DNA of 10,675 bases from the NCBI GenBank assembly GCA_002419365.1, contig DIGA01000017.1, positions 462 to 11,136 on the forward strand, in the 5' to 3' direction. Positions within the stretch are counted from its first letter, which is position 1; every line of letters begins with the position of its first letter. The DNA comes from Mageeibacillus sp. UBA5734 (GTDB lineage Bacteria; Bacillota; Clostridia; Saccharofermentanales; UBA5734). Shown in pieces: positions 1 to 5,996 of this stretch. The notes beneath the pieces were generated by a model. The model saw only the letters and a list, made by a program, of their open reading frames with translations. It did no database searches and was not told the DNA's origin. A program made the position numbers and the translations under genes.

Positions 1-1142
1 TGGGCGATGCGGGCGTCGAGTTCGTCGAGAGTGGCGGCGGTGAGGTCCTGCAGGCGGTAGTAGTGGGCGCCGTCGCTGGTGGCACGGGGGTAGTCGTCTG
101 CATTCCAGATGTGTGTCTGGCGCATCATGGCATCGGAGCGGAGGAAGTTGATGTGGGTGGGCTGGTCGTTTTCACCGCCGTCGGGGACGGGATCGTCGTG
201 GGTGACGTCGATGTGGTAGGGCTGGCCGTCGAGCCAGACCAGGTTCCAGGCATGGTCCACGCCTTCGGAGGAACCAGTGATGAGGGTGACGGGGATGCCG
301 AGTTTCTGGGTGATGAGCTGGAAGGACTGGGCATAGCCCTGGCAGAGGGTGAGGTGATCCAAAAGCGCACTGGCAGCATTGTTCGTGGTCTGGTCTAGAG
401 TGGTGTCGTACACGGTGTTGCGGATCAGGTGGTCGTGCACAATCTGGAGTTGCTGCCAGTGTGTCGGTGCCTGGTAGGCCAGGGCGGCGATGCGGTCGGC
501 TTCGGCAAGGAGCGCGGTTTGACGGGTTTTCAGCGTTTCGCTGCTGGCGTCAGCATAGCCGGGGGTGTAGCCCATCTCCAGAGTCATGGCGTTGAAGACC
601 GGCGTTTTGGTCTGGAGGATGGAATATTCGATGCGGGCAGAGCCGTCGAGCCAGAAATATTGGGCGTTTTCGCGGAAAACCTGGTCGTAGAGGGCATAGA
701 CGCGGCTGATGAGGGTATCGGTTTCGTCTTCTGTGAAGGTGTACTGGGTCACGGCTTCATCGAGGATGACTTTGCGCTGGTAATGGTCAAGCGCATCGCG
801 AATGGCAGTGAGGACAATCTCTTCAAACGAGCGGCTGGGAGTGGCACGGGTGGTGTCGAGGATGGGATCGTCGGATGGTGTCGATTCATCTGAAGATGCC
901 GGGTTGGTTGTTTTGGCCGGGAATTTTTCCGCAGCGGATTCGAGTGCCGAGGAAGAATCGGTCAAGATTTGTTCAACCGGTTCGCGGATGTCGTCGACGA
1001 TGGACTGGGCGGTACGGGCGGAGCAGGCACTCAGGCTGGCGAGGGCCAAGGCGAGGGTCAAGGCGAGGGCCATCTTTGACAAGACAAAGCGCAGCACTGG
1101 ATGTGCTCTGTTTGCGGGACGTGGCGCTAATCGTGAGCTCAT
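1..1142 (-). CDS. Transglutaminase-like lipoprotein (C-terminus beyond window)
   Basis: An open frame runs on the minus strand from about 1205 to the left edge with no stop, giving 380 residues from the chosen ATG. The N-terminus has an Arg-rich stretch, a hydrophobic Leu/Ala core (about 24-35) and a lipobox LSAC with Cys40, so the mature protein is probably lipid-anchored outside the membrane. A Ser/Thr/Pro-rich linker follows. A transglutaminase/protease-like core then carries Cys267 (LCQGYAQSF), His297 (DHAWN) and Asp312 (HIDVTHDDP), the classic triad order. In bacteria this fold serves as peptidase, amidase or cross-linking enzyme; the substrate here is unknown. It is the last visible gene after hflK-hflC and the zinc-ribbon gene. 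The start is uncertain: ATG at 1205, ATG at 1142 and GTG at 1097 are all in frame, and none has a strong ribosome site. ATG 1142 was taken as a compromise; GTG 1097 would give the most compact signal peptide. Confidence 0.85.
   Translation of the reverse strand, partial: MSSRLAPRPANRAHPVLRFVLSKMALALTLALALASLSACSARTAQSIVDDIREPVEQILTDSSSALESAAEKFPAKTTNPASSDESTPSDDPILDTTRATPSRSFEEIVLTAIRDALDHYQRKVILDEAVTQYTFTEDETDTLISRVYALYDQVFRENAQYFWLDGSARIEYSILQTKTPVFNAMTLEMGYTPGYADASSETLKTRQTALLAEADRIAALAYQAPTHWQQLQIVHDHLIRNTVYDTTLDQTTNNAASALLDHLTLCQGYAQSFQLITQKLGIPVTLITGSSEGVDHAWNLVWLDGQPYHIDVTHDDPVPDGGENDQPTHINFLRSDAMMRQTHIWNADDYPRATSDGAHYYRLQDLTAATLDELDARIA
1038..1073. repeat. Three 12-bp tandem units coding the lipoprotein signal core
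   Basis: Three consecutive 12-base units (1038-1049, 1050-1061, 1062-1073) read ggcgagggccaa, ggcgagggtcaa and ggcgagggccat on the plus strand. On the minus strand they encode the alternating Ala/Leu hydrophobic core of the lipoprotein signal peptide. Because the unit is a multiple of three, gain or loss of a unit would change the core length by four residues without a frameshift. Confidence 0.85.
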
Positions 1143-1231
1143 GACTGGTGCGTTGGCACCGGCACCGGGTTGATCCGTGAGCGGGGTTGTGTGTCTGGTT
1201 TGCATGAAAGTGTGTTGCTGCGCCGGGCGGG

Positions 1232-2122
1232 TCAACGACGACGGGACTGGCCGGCCTTTGGAGCCTGCGGATTGATGACGTATTTGCTTTTCGTGACGAA
1301 ATAATATTGCGCGGCCGTTGACAGGGCGACGGCGATGGCGGTCAGGCCGAGGAACTGGAGCCAGCCGACGCTGGTATTCATGAAGGACGGCATCAGGATC
1401 GCGAAAATAATCGCCATGATGATCAGGTTGACGTGTTTTTTAGTCTGCTGGGGAAATGTGATCGGCTGGCCGCATGTTTCGCACGTGAAATTGAACTGGC
1501 TGGGGATGTAGTTTTTCCAGTTCTTTTGCGGGGTGTGGCTGCAGGTGTCGTGCACATGCGGCGCGGTCTGGGGTGTGGGCTGGGATGATCCTGGGGCGGC
1601 GCTGGATGATTGATTCGCTGCAGCTGCCTGTTTCTCATCGTCCGGCAGGTAGGAATTGTAAAGGGCAATGAGGTCCTGCTGCTCTTTGGCGAGCGCTGCC
1701 TGGGTGTCGGACGCGGCATCCGGGGCGGCCGGTTCGGCAACAGCTGCTTCGGCTGAGGCGGCCGGGGCTTGATCCGTGGATGAGCTCGCCCCTTCAATGG
1801 TACCTGACAGTGGGACGACCGGGGCAGGTGCCTTTTCGACGAATTTGCCGAAGGTGACGAGGAAGTAATAGGCGATGATGTAGATGAGAATGTACAAAAG
1901 GAGCACAGCAAAGCTCAGGATCATGCCGCGGACGTCTTCGGCGGGTTTGCCGGCGAGGACTTTGAAGAACAGGGCGGCGATCAGGATGCTGTTGAGGGCG
2001 CGGCTGATCGACTGGGTCATGGTGGTCATTTCGAGATCAACACCGCACTTTTTGCACGTGTAGGTGGGCTTTTTGGCGAAAAGGGTTTTGAATGAGAATT
2101 TGGCCTGGTGTTTGCAGTCCAT
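1232..2122 (-). CDS. Duplicated zinc-ribbon membrane protein, function unknown
   Basis: I do not recognise a named gene. The 296-residue protein consists of two copies of one module. In each, a putative metal site CxH-x17-CxxC is followed by two hydrophobic segments and a similar exit sequence. Copy 1 has Cys3, His5, Cys23 and Cys26, then helices at about 41-57 and 66-90. Copy 2 has Cys194, His196, Cys214 and Cys217, then helices at about 230-246 and 252-276. The copies end in YFLVTFGKFV and YYFVTKSKYV. A roughly 90-residue Ala/Ser/Pro-rich, probably disordered linker joins them. The layout resembles small zinc-ribbon-plus-two-helix membrane proteins of Firmicutes (the cxxc_20_cxxc type), but here it is doubled. 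The gene starts 48 bases after hflC and its stop lies 26 bases before the first possible start of the lipoprotein gene, so cotranscription is likely. An AAAGGAG site lies about 12 bases before the ATG, a long spacing. Confidence 0.85.
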   Translation of the reverse strand: MDCKHQAKFSFKTLFAKKPTYTCKKCGVDLEMTTMTQSISRALNSILIAALFFKVLAGKPAEDVRGMILSFAVLLLYILIYIIAYYFLVTFGKFVEKAPAPVVPLSGTIEGASSSTDQAPAASAEAAVAEPAAPDAASDTQAALAKEQQDLIALYNSYLPDDEKQAAAANQSSSAAPGSSQPTPQTAPHVHDTCSHTPQKNWKNYIPSQFNFTCETCGQPITFPQQTKKHVNLIIMAIIFAILMPSFMNTSVGWLQFLGLTAIAVALSTAAQYYFVTKSKYVINPQAPKAGQSRRR

Positions 2123-2170
2123 GCAGGGTGGGTGCTCCTTTGGTTAATGGTTTTTGCGGTGTTTGCGATG

Positions 2171-3127
2171 TTATTGGTTGTTGAGGATGTCGACGAGGGG
2201 CGAGTCTTGGCCGATGATCAGGGTTTTGTCGCCGGCGAGGGCTTTCCTGGCGGCTTCGAGTTCGCGGACGAAAACGTAGAAGTCGGCTTTGGCGGGGTCA
2301 TTGTAGAGTTCCTTGAGGATGGCCATGTACTCTTCTTCCCCTTCGCCAACCAGTCTCTGGGCCTGGGCGCGGGCTTCGCCGAGCAGGATTTCGACCGTTT
2401 TGTCGGTTTCGTTGCGGATTTTGGCGGCTTCGAATTCGCCTTCGGCCTTGAAGGTGGCGGCCATCTGGGCGCGTTCTGAGATCATGCGGCTGAAGACGGC
2501 GGCTTCGTTGTCGCTGGGCAGGTCGAAGCGCTTGACTTCGACGGTCTGGATGTGGACGCCGTAGCCTTTGAGCTGGGCGGCAACTTGCCCGGTGATGGTT
2601 TTGTTGAGCGAGGTGCGGCCGGCTTCGGTGTCGGCGATGATGGCACTCTGCTCGAGGCTGCCCATGACATTCTTGATGACGCTATAGGTGGAAGCGTCGA
2701 TGCGCTTTTGCATTTCGCCGATATTGCCGACGGTGCGGATGAAGGTGGTGACGTCTTCGATCGCCCAGATCGAGTAGCTGTCGACGATCATGGCTTTTTT
2801 GTCAGCGGTGAGGACTTCGCTGGGTGCGATGTTGTAGATCATCTGCTTCTTAGTCAGGCGGTTGACGTCCTGGATGAAGGGCAGTTTGACGTTGAGGCCG
2901 GCGTCCATCTGGATCGACTGGATGGCGCCAAACTGGGTGATGAAGACGTATTCGCCTTCGTTGACGGTGTAGAGCGAGCCGGAAACGACCATGAGGATGG
3001 CGATGATGATGATGACCAGGCCGGCGCGGCCGATGTGGCGCAGGGGGGATTTGGATTTGGCGGTGCGGCCGGGGGCAGCGTTGCTGAACGGGTTGGAACC
3101 GCTGGTATTGAAGGTATTGTCAGGCAT
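2171..3127 (-). CDS. hflC: HflC, SPFH/prohibitin-family membrane scaffold
   Basis: The 318-residue protein has a basic cytoplasmic N-tail (about 1-34), one transmembrane helix (about 35-54) and an SPFH/band 7 domain starting at YTVNEGEYVFITQFG. A charged coiled-coil region (ISERAQMAATFKAEGEFEA onward) is followed by the KELYND...FYVFVRELEA block typical of HflC. Length is close to the usual size. In E. coli, HflC pairs with HflK in a large membrane cage around FtsH and limits its access to membrane substrates; the same role is inferred here. The ATG lies one base past the hflK stop, and a GGGGGTGA ribosome site sits inside the end of hflK, so the two are translationally coupled. The Ser/Asn/Gly-rich N-terminal tail of about 30 residues is longer than in the E. 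coli protein. Confidence 0.93.
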   Translation of the reverse strand: MPDNTFNTSGSNPFSNAAPGRTAKSKSPLRHIGRAGLVIIIIAILMVVSGSLYTVNEGEYVFITQFGAIQSIQMDAGLNVKLPFIQDVNRLTKKQMIYNIAPSEVLTADKKAMIVDSYSIWAIEDVTTFIRTVGNIGEMQKRIDASTYSVIKNVMGSLEQSAIIADTEAGRTSLNKTITGQVAAQLKGYGVHIQTVEVKRFDLPSDNEAAVFSRMISERAQMAATFKAEGEFEAAKIRNETDKTVEILLGEARAQAQRLVGEGEEEYMAILKELYNDPAKADFYVFVRELEAARKALAGDKTLIIGQDSPLVDILNNQ

Positions 3128-3128
3128 G

Positions 3129-4094
3129 TCAGTTCACCCCCGTCGTGTTGCTGGTGCCGCTTGTGCTCGTGCCGGAAAAGGGCTCGAGGGGCAGAAGCTT
3201 GCTGGTGCCGGTGCCGTCGTCGATGTAGACTTTGACGCCGGGCAAGACGGTCTCGATCATTTCGAGGTACATGCGCTGGCGGGTGATGGCGGGGAAATTG
3301 AGGTATTCGTTGAACATGGCGAGGAATTTGTCGCGTTCACCGGTGGCGAGATTGATTTTGGCCTGTTTGGCGCCTTCGGCGTCTTTGACGATCTTGTCGG
3401 CCTGGGCTTTGGCGGCCGGGATTTTGCCGTTCTGGTATTCCAGAGCCTGGTTGATGGCGGTGGCCTTTTCCTGCTTGGCGGTTTCAACATCGCGGAAGGC
3501 CTTGGCGACTTCTTCTGTCGGCGGCTCGGAGTCGTTGACCTTGACGTCGATGATCATGACACCGATGTCATTGGTCATCAGGCTCTGGGTGAGCTGCTCT
3601 TTGACATCAGCCTGGATCTGGATCTTGCCGATGGTCAGGACGTCGTCGATGTTTCTGGTGCCGACAACGGAACGGACGGCGCCCTGGATCATGTTTTTCA
3701 GGATCAGCTTCGGATTGTCGGTGACGAAGAGGTATTTGTAGGGGTCAGAGATCTTCCATTCGACGAAAAAGTCGATGTTGACGATGTTCATGTCGCCGGT
3801 GATCATGTTGCTTTCGTCACGGACGGTGGTGAAGGTGCCGTCATTGTTCTCGACATAGCCGAGTTCGATCTTCTGGGTCAGGTTGACGGGCAGGATGGTG
3901 ACCGACTGGATCGGCCAGGGCAGTTTGGCGTGCAAGCCGGCACTGCTGGTCTTGGTGTAGCGGCCGAATGTCGTGATGACCGCCTGCTCGGACTCGGCCA
4001 CCGTGTACACAGTCGAACTGCCAAGTGTGAGGACAAAAAGCGCCACGAGGGCGATGACAACGAAGAATGCAATTTTGCGAGGTGAAAGTATCAT
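3129..4094 (-). CDS. hflK: HflK, SPFH/prohibitin-family membrane scaffold
   Basis: The 321-residue protein has an N-terminal helix (about 8-27), then an SPFH domain (AESEQAVITTFGRY; TGDMNIVNIDFFVEWKISDP), a long coiled-coil (about 192-265, PPTEEVAKAFRDVETAKQEK) and the HflK signature FNEYLNFPAITRQRMYLEMI. A Ser/Thr/Gly-rich tail closes the protein. HflK forms hetero-oligomers with HflC that surround FtsH. It lacks the Gly-rich N-terminal extension of the proteobacterial protein. The start at 4094 is supported by a perfect AGGAGG six bases upstream. An in-frame upstream ATG at 4151 was rejected because the extra 19 codons would cover the promoter -10 and this ribosome site. HflK heads the minus-strand operon that continues through hflC, the zinc-ribbon gene and the lipoprotein gene. 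Confidence 0.93.
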   Translation of the reverse strand: MILSPRKIAFFVVIALVALFVLTLGSSTVYTVAESEQAVITTFGRYTKTSSAGLHAKLPWPIQSVTILPVNLTQKIELGYVENNDGTFTTVRDESNMITGDMNIVNIDFFVEWKISDPYKYLFVTDNPKLILKNMIQGAVRSVVGTRNIDDVLTIGKIQIQADVKEQLTQSLMTNDIGVMIIDVKVNDSEPPTEEVAKAFRDVETAKQEKATAINQALEYQNGKIPAAKAQADKIVKDAEGAKQAKINLATGERDKFLAMFNEYLNFPAITRQRMYLEMIETVLPGVKVYIDDGTGTSKLLPLEPFSGTSTSGTSNTTGVN

Positions 4095-4100
4095 AGTGAA

Positions 4101-4106
4101 CCTCCT
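4101..4106 (-). promoter_or_regulatory. Ribosome binding site of hflK
   Basis: A perfect AGGAGG on the minus strand lies six bases before the ATG at 4094. It decides the hflK start against the in-frame ATG at 4151. Confidence 0.85.
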
Positions 4107-4113
4107 ACGGGGA

Positions 4114-4122
4114 ATTATATCA
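4114..4122 (-). promoter_or_regulatory. Extended -10 promoter of the hflK operon
   Basis: The minus strand reads TGATATAAT, a perfect extended -10 (TGn followed by TATAAT at 4119-4114). No good -35 hexamer is seen at 17 bases (ATCGGA), which is acceptable for extended -10 promoters. The start point would fall near 4107, giving a very short leader that begins almost at the ribosome site. The spacer region contains the GGAC/GTCC palindrome of the leftmost GGGACGG repeat. Confidence 0.6.
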
Positions 4123-4127
4123 GAAAA

Positions 4128-4218
4128 GGGACGGGGTCCGATATCCGGCAAATATGCAGACGTTGGGCGGGCTGCCGAAAACGGGACGGCGTCCCATTTT
4201 CGGCAGATTATGCAGATG
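4128..4218. repeat. Degenerate direct repeat pair of the GGGACGG element
   Basis: Two related blocks of about 35 bases lie at 4128-4162 and 4183-4218. Each starts with gggacgg then gtcc, followed by a cggca word and then atgcaga. By eye they match at roughly three quarters of positions with one gap. The left copy directly abuts the hflK promoter, and the right copy forms half of the palindrome at 4172-4206. Confidence 0.6.
4172..4206. repeat. 35-base near-perfect palindrome, copy 1 of a dispersed element
   Basis: Arms 4172-4188 and 4190-4206 are inverted copies pairing at 16 of 17 positions around a single central G (one C/A mismatch). The inner core is GGGACG-g-CGTCCC, flanked by AAAA/TTTT and CTGCCG/CGGCAG. 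There is no T-run outside the stem, and the site lies between divergent genes, so it is not an obvious terminator. A 23-base block of it (4173-4195) recurs at 6935-6957 with one difference, which points to a REP-like or small mobile intergenic element. Confidence 0.75.
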
Positions 4219-4315
4219 CTGATATTTTTAACAGGCTTTTCAGTTATTTTTGTGTTAATCTTCGCATTATATTTTTTATATATGCATTATTTCGGTATTT
4301 TATTCACTTTCGTGA

Positions 4316-4344
4316 TTTACTTTCGAAATTTTATCTTGCATAAT
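4316..4344 (+). promoter_or_regulatory. Predicted promoter of lrp-azlC-azlD
   Basis: A TTTACT -35 (4316-4321) is followed by exactly 17 bases and a CATAAT -10 (4339-4344). Transcription would start near 4351, leaving a leader of about 45 bases before the GTG at 4397. Other TA-rich hexamers lie nearby, so this is the best of several candidates. Confidence 0.5.
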
Positions 4345-4396
4345 CTTCGGAAATGGTTGCATGTTCATGCGAAGTTGTGTGTGCGGGGGTGGGGTT

Positions 4397-4861
4397 GTGC
4401 TGGATGGCAGTGACCGGGCAATTTTGAAAGTTATGCAAGAGGATGCGTCGATTTCGAATCTGGAGTTGTCGAAGCGGATCGGGCTTTCGCCATCGGCCTG
4501 TCTGCAGCGGGTGAAGAATCTGGTGGAGTCAGGTGTGATCCGGCAGTTTGCAACGCTGGTGGATGAGAAAAAAGTCGGGATGGAGGTCCTGGCGTTTGCG
4601 CTTGTCAATCTGACGCCGCTGAACCGGGAGACGATCCATTCTTTTCTGGAAGATGTCGGGCGTCTGCCGCAGGTGCAGGAATGCTACACATTGACCGGCA
4701 GCCATGACTATTTGCTCAAAATCGTCGCCAGAGACATGGCAAGCTATCGCGATTTCGTGATTGACTCGCTGATGGGCAATCCGGCAGTGAGCCGGGTCGA
4801 GACGAATATGGTGATGGGGATTGAAAAACGCTCGGTCTTTGTACCGGTGGATGAGGAGTGA
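4397..4861 (+). CDS. Lrp/AsnC-family transcriptional regulator
   Basis: The 154-residue protein has the standard Lrp layout. An N-terminal helix-turn-helix spans about residues 4-48 (LDGSDRAILKVMQEDASISN, then LSKRIGLSPSACLQRVKNL). A C-terminal RAM ligand-binding domain spans about 64-145 (ALVNLTP, TGSHDYLLKIV). Family members sense amino acids and control their transport or metabolism. The gene leads azlC and azlD with a one-base gap or overlap, so it probably regulates them, much as AzlB does in Bacillus subtilis. The GTG start at 4397 was preferred because it gives the common family start MLDGSDRAIL and follows a GGGGGT at 4385-4390. In-frame ATGs at 4361 and 4367 would add a Cys/Gly-rich stretch unlike the family and leave a leader of only about 10 bases. 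Confidence 0.9.
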   Translation: MLDGSDRAILKVMQEDASISNLELSKRIGLSPSACLQRVKNLVESGVIRQFATLVDEKKVGMEVLAFALVNLTPLNRETIHSFLEDVGRLPQVQECYTLTGSHDYLLKIVARDMASYRDFVIDSLMGNPAVSRVETNMVMGIEKRSVFVPVDEE

Positions 4862-4866
4862 TGGAC

Positions 4867-5610
4867 ATGACAGCGGGTAATCATCAGGAAAATGCCATCA
4901 ACCAGGGTCCGCCAGGTATGAAAGCACGCGCGCTGCGGGCGGCGTTTCCGCATACGGTGCCAGTCCTGACGGGCTTTTCATTTCTGGGCATGGCGTTCGG
5001 GATCCTGATGGCGAGCAAAGGCTATGGAGTCGGTTGGACATTCCTGATGAGCCTGTTTGTCTTTGCCGGGTCAGCGCAATATGTGGGAATCACCTTTTTG
5101 ACCGCGGCGTTCAACCCGGTCTACGCGTTTCTGCTCACCTTGATGATCAATGCGCGGCATCTTTTCTACGGCTTGTCGCTCTTGGATAAATTCCGCAGCG
5201 CGGGACGATTCCGGCCCTACCTGATTTTCGGCCTGACAGATGAGTCATTTTCCATCTTGTGCTCGGCAGAGCCGCCGGAAGGCGTCGATCGCAATTGGTT
5301 CATGTTCTTTGTGACCGCTCTGAATCATGTGTACTGGGTGCTCGGCTCGGTCATGGGCGGGCTTCTCGGATCGATGCTCACGTTCAACACGCGCGGGCTC
5401 GATTTCGTCCTGACCGCGCTGTTTGTCGTGATCTTCACCAGCCAGTGGAAAAGCCAGAAAAAACATGGCCCGGCGCTGATCGGGGTCGCCAGCTCGGTAG
5501 CCTGCCTGCTCATTTTCGGTCCGGACCGGTTCATTATTCCGGCGATGGTTGCGATTCTGGCGATTTTGCTGGTGTTCCGGGAAAAACTGCAAGTGGGCGA
5601 GGAGGTCTGA
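4867..5610 (+). CDS. azlC: AzlC, large subunit of branched-chain amino acid exporter
   Basis: The 247-residue integral membrane protein shows the AzlC family signatures FVFAGSAQYVG (about 64-74), NARHLFYGLSL (95-105) and FGLTDESFSI (121-130), with several hydrophobic helices after a polar N-tail. AzlC with AzlD forms a transporter; in B. subtilis the pair gives resistance to 4-azaleucine, and homologues export branched-chain amino acids. The exact substrate here is not visible. The gene follows lrp directly: the lrp stop overlaps an ATG at 4861 (TGATG). ATG 4867 was chosen because GAGGAG at 4853-4858 then sits eight bases upstream; the other candidate starts (GTG 4858, ATG 4861) add only two or three residues. 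Confidence 0.92.
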   Translation: MTAGNHQENAINQGPPGMKARALRAAFPHTVPVLTGFSFLGMAFGILMASKGYGVGWTFLMSLFVFAGSAQYVGITFLTAAFNPVYAFLLTLMINARHLFYGLSLLDKFRSAGRFRPYLIFGLTDESFSILCSAEPPEGVDRNWFMFFVTALNHVYWVLGSVMGGLLGSMLTFNTRGLDFVLTALFVVIFTSQWKSQKKHGPALIGVASSVACLLIFGPDRFIIPAMVAILAILLVFREKLQVGEEV

Positions 5611-5612
5611 GC

Positions 5613-5948
5613 ATGCTGCTTTCACCAATTGAAACCATCGTCATCCTTGCCTTGATGATGCTCGCGACCCAGACGACCCGCTTTTTGCCGTTCCTGCTGT
5701 TCCCGGCGGACCGGGAGACGCATCCTTATGTGGCCTATCTGGGTAAGGTCTTGCCCTATGCCGTGATCGGGTTTCTGGTCGTGTATTGCCTCAAAGGGGT
5801 CGATGTGATGGCAGCACCCTACGGGCTACCGGAAGCACTCGCGATCGGTGTGATCGTGGTGCTGCAGCTGTGGAAGGGCAATTCGCTGGTGAGCATCGGG
5901 GCCGGGACAGCTATCTACATGGTCCTGGTCCAGGGGGTTCTGGGCTGA
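5613..5948 (+). CDS. azlD: AzlD, small subunit of branched-chain amino acid exporter
   Basis: The 111-residue protein is almost entirely hydrophobic, with about four predicted helices. It has the family features TQTTRFLPFLLFP near the N-terminus and LGKVLPYAVIGFLVVYCLKG in the middle. Length matches AzlD. It is the partner of AzlC in amino acid export. The ATG lies two bases after the azlC stop, with GGAGG at 5601-5605 inside azlC and seven bases of spacing, so the pair is translationally coupled. The last codons (CTG GGC TGA) are the first unit of a 14-base tandem repeat that continues past the stop. Confidence 0.93.
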   Translation: MLLSPIETIVILALMMLATQTTRFLPFLLFPADRETHPYVAYLGKVLPYAVIGFLVVYCLKGVDVMAAPYGLPEALAIGVIVVLQLWKGNSLVSIGAGTAIYMVLVQGVLG

Positions 5949-5978
5949 CTTGACTGGGCTGACTTGACTGGGCTGACT
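5940..5978. repeat. 14-bp tandem repeat at the azlD stop
   Basis: The unit CTGGGCTGACTTGA occurs at 5940-5953 and 5954-5967, followed by a partial third copy at 5968-5978. The first unit contains the azlD stop codon. The array lies between convergent azlD and nadA. No hairpin followed by a T-run is seen there, so I see no clear terminator for either gene. Confidence 0.9.
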
Positions 5979-5996
5979 CTATGAAATTGACCTTGC

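Larger units (their letters stand above)
4095..4396. other. Divergent intergenic region between hflK and lrp
   Basis: This stretch of about 300 bases holds no credible gene. From left to right it contains the hflK ribosome site and extended -10, a degenerate pair of GGGACGG-type repeats, a 35-base near-perfect palindrome, and an AT-rich tract (about 4219-4345). The tract has repeated TTTCG words at 4290, 4308 and 4321 and two GCATTAT words. It ends in the lrp promoter. Lrp-family proteins often bind AT-rich DNA upstream of their own gene, so the tract is a reasonable place for autoregulatory sites. That last point is an inference. Confidence 0.7.

Noticed and set aside
63..1173. Several plus-strand open frames opposite the lipoprotein gene
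   Set aside because: They overlap a minus-strand frame that has a lipobox and an intact transglutaminase triad; their own translations show no recognisable domain and skewed Gly/Val composition.
2108..4085. Long plus-strand frames across hflC and hflK, one of 364 codons
   Set aside because: Antisense shadows of the GC-rich hflC and hflK genes, rich in Asp/Gly/Val, with no domain and no ribosome site.
4095..4151. hflK start at 4151 with 19 extra residues
   Set aside because: The extension would run over the extended -10 and the perfect AGGAGG that serves ATG 4094.
4172..4206. Palindrome as a bidirectional terminator
   Set aside because: It lies between divergent genes where no transcript needs to end, and neither side has a T-run outside the stem.
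4361..4396. lrp start at ATG 4361 or 4367
   Set aside because: It adds a Cys/Gly-rich stretch not seen in the family and has only a weak ribosome site; GTG 4397 gives the standard start.
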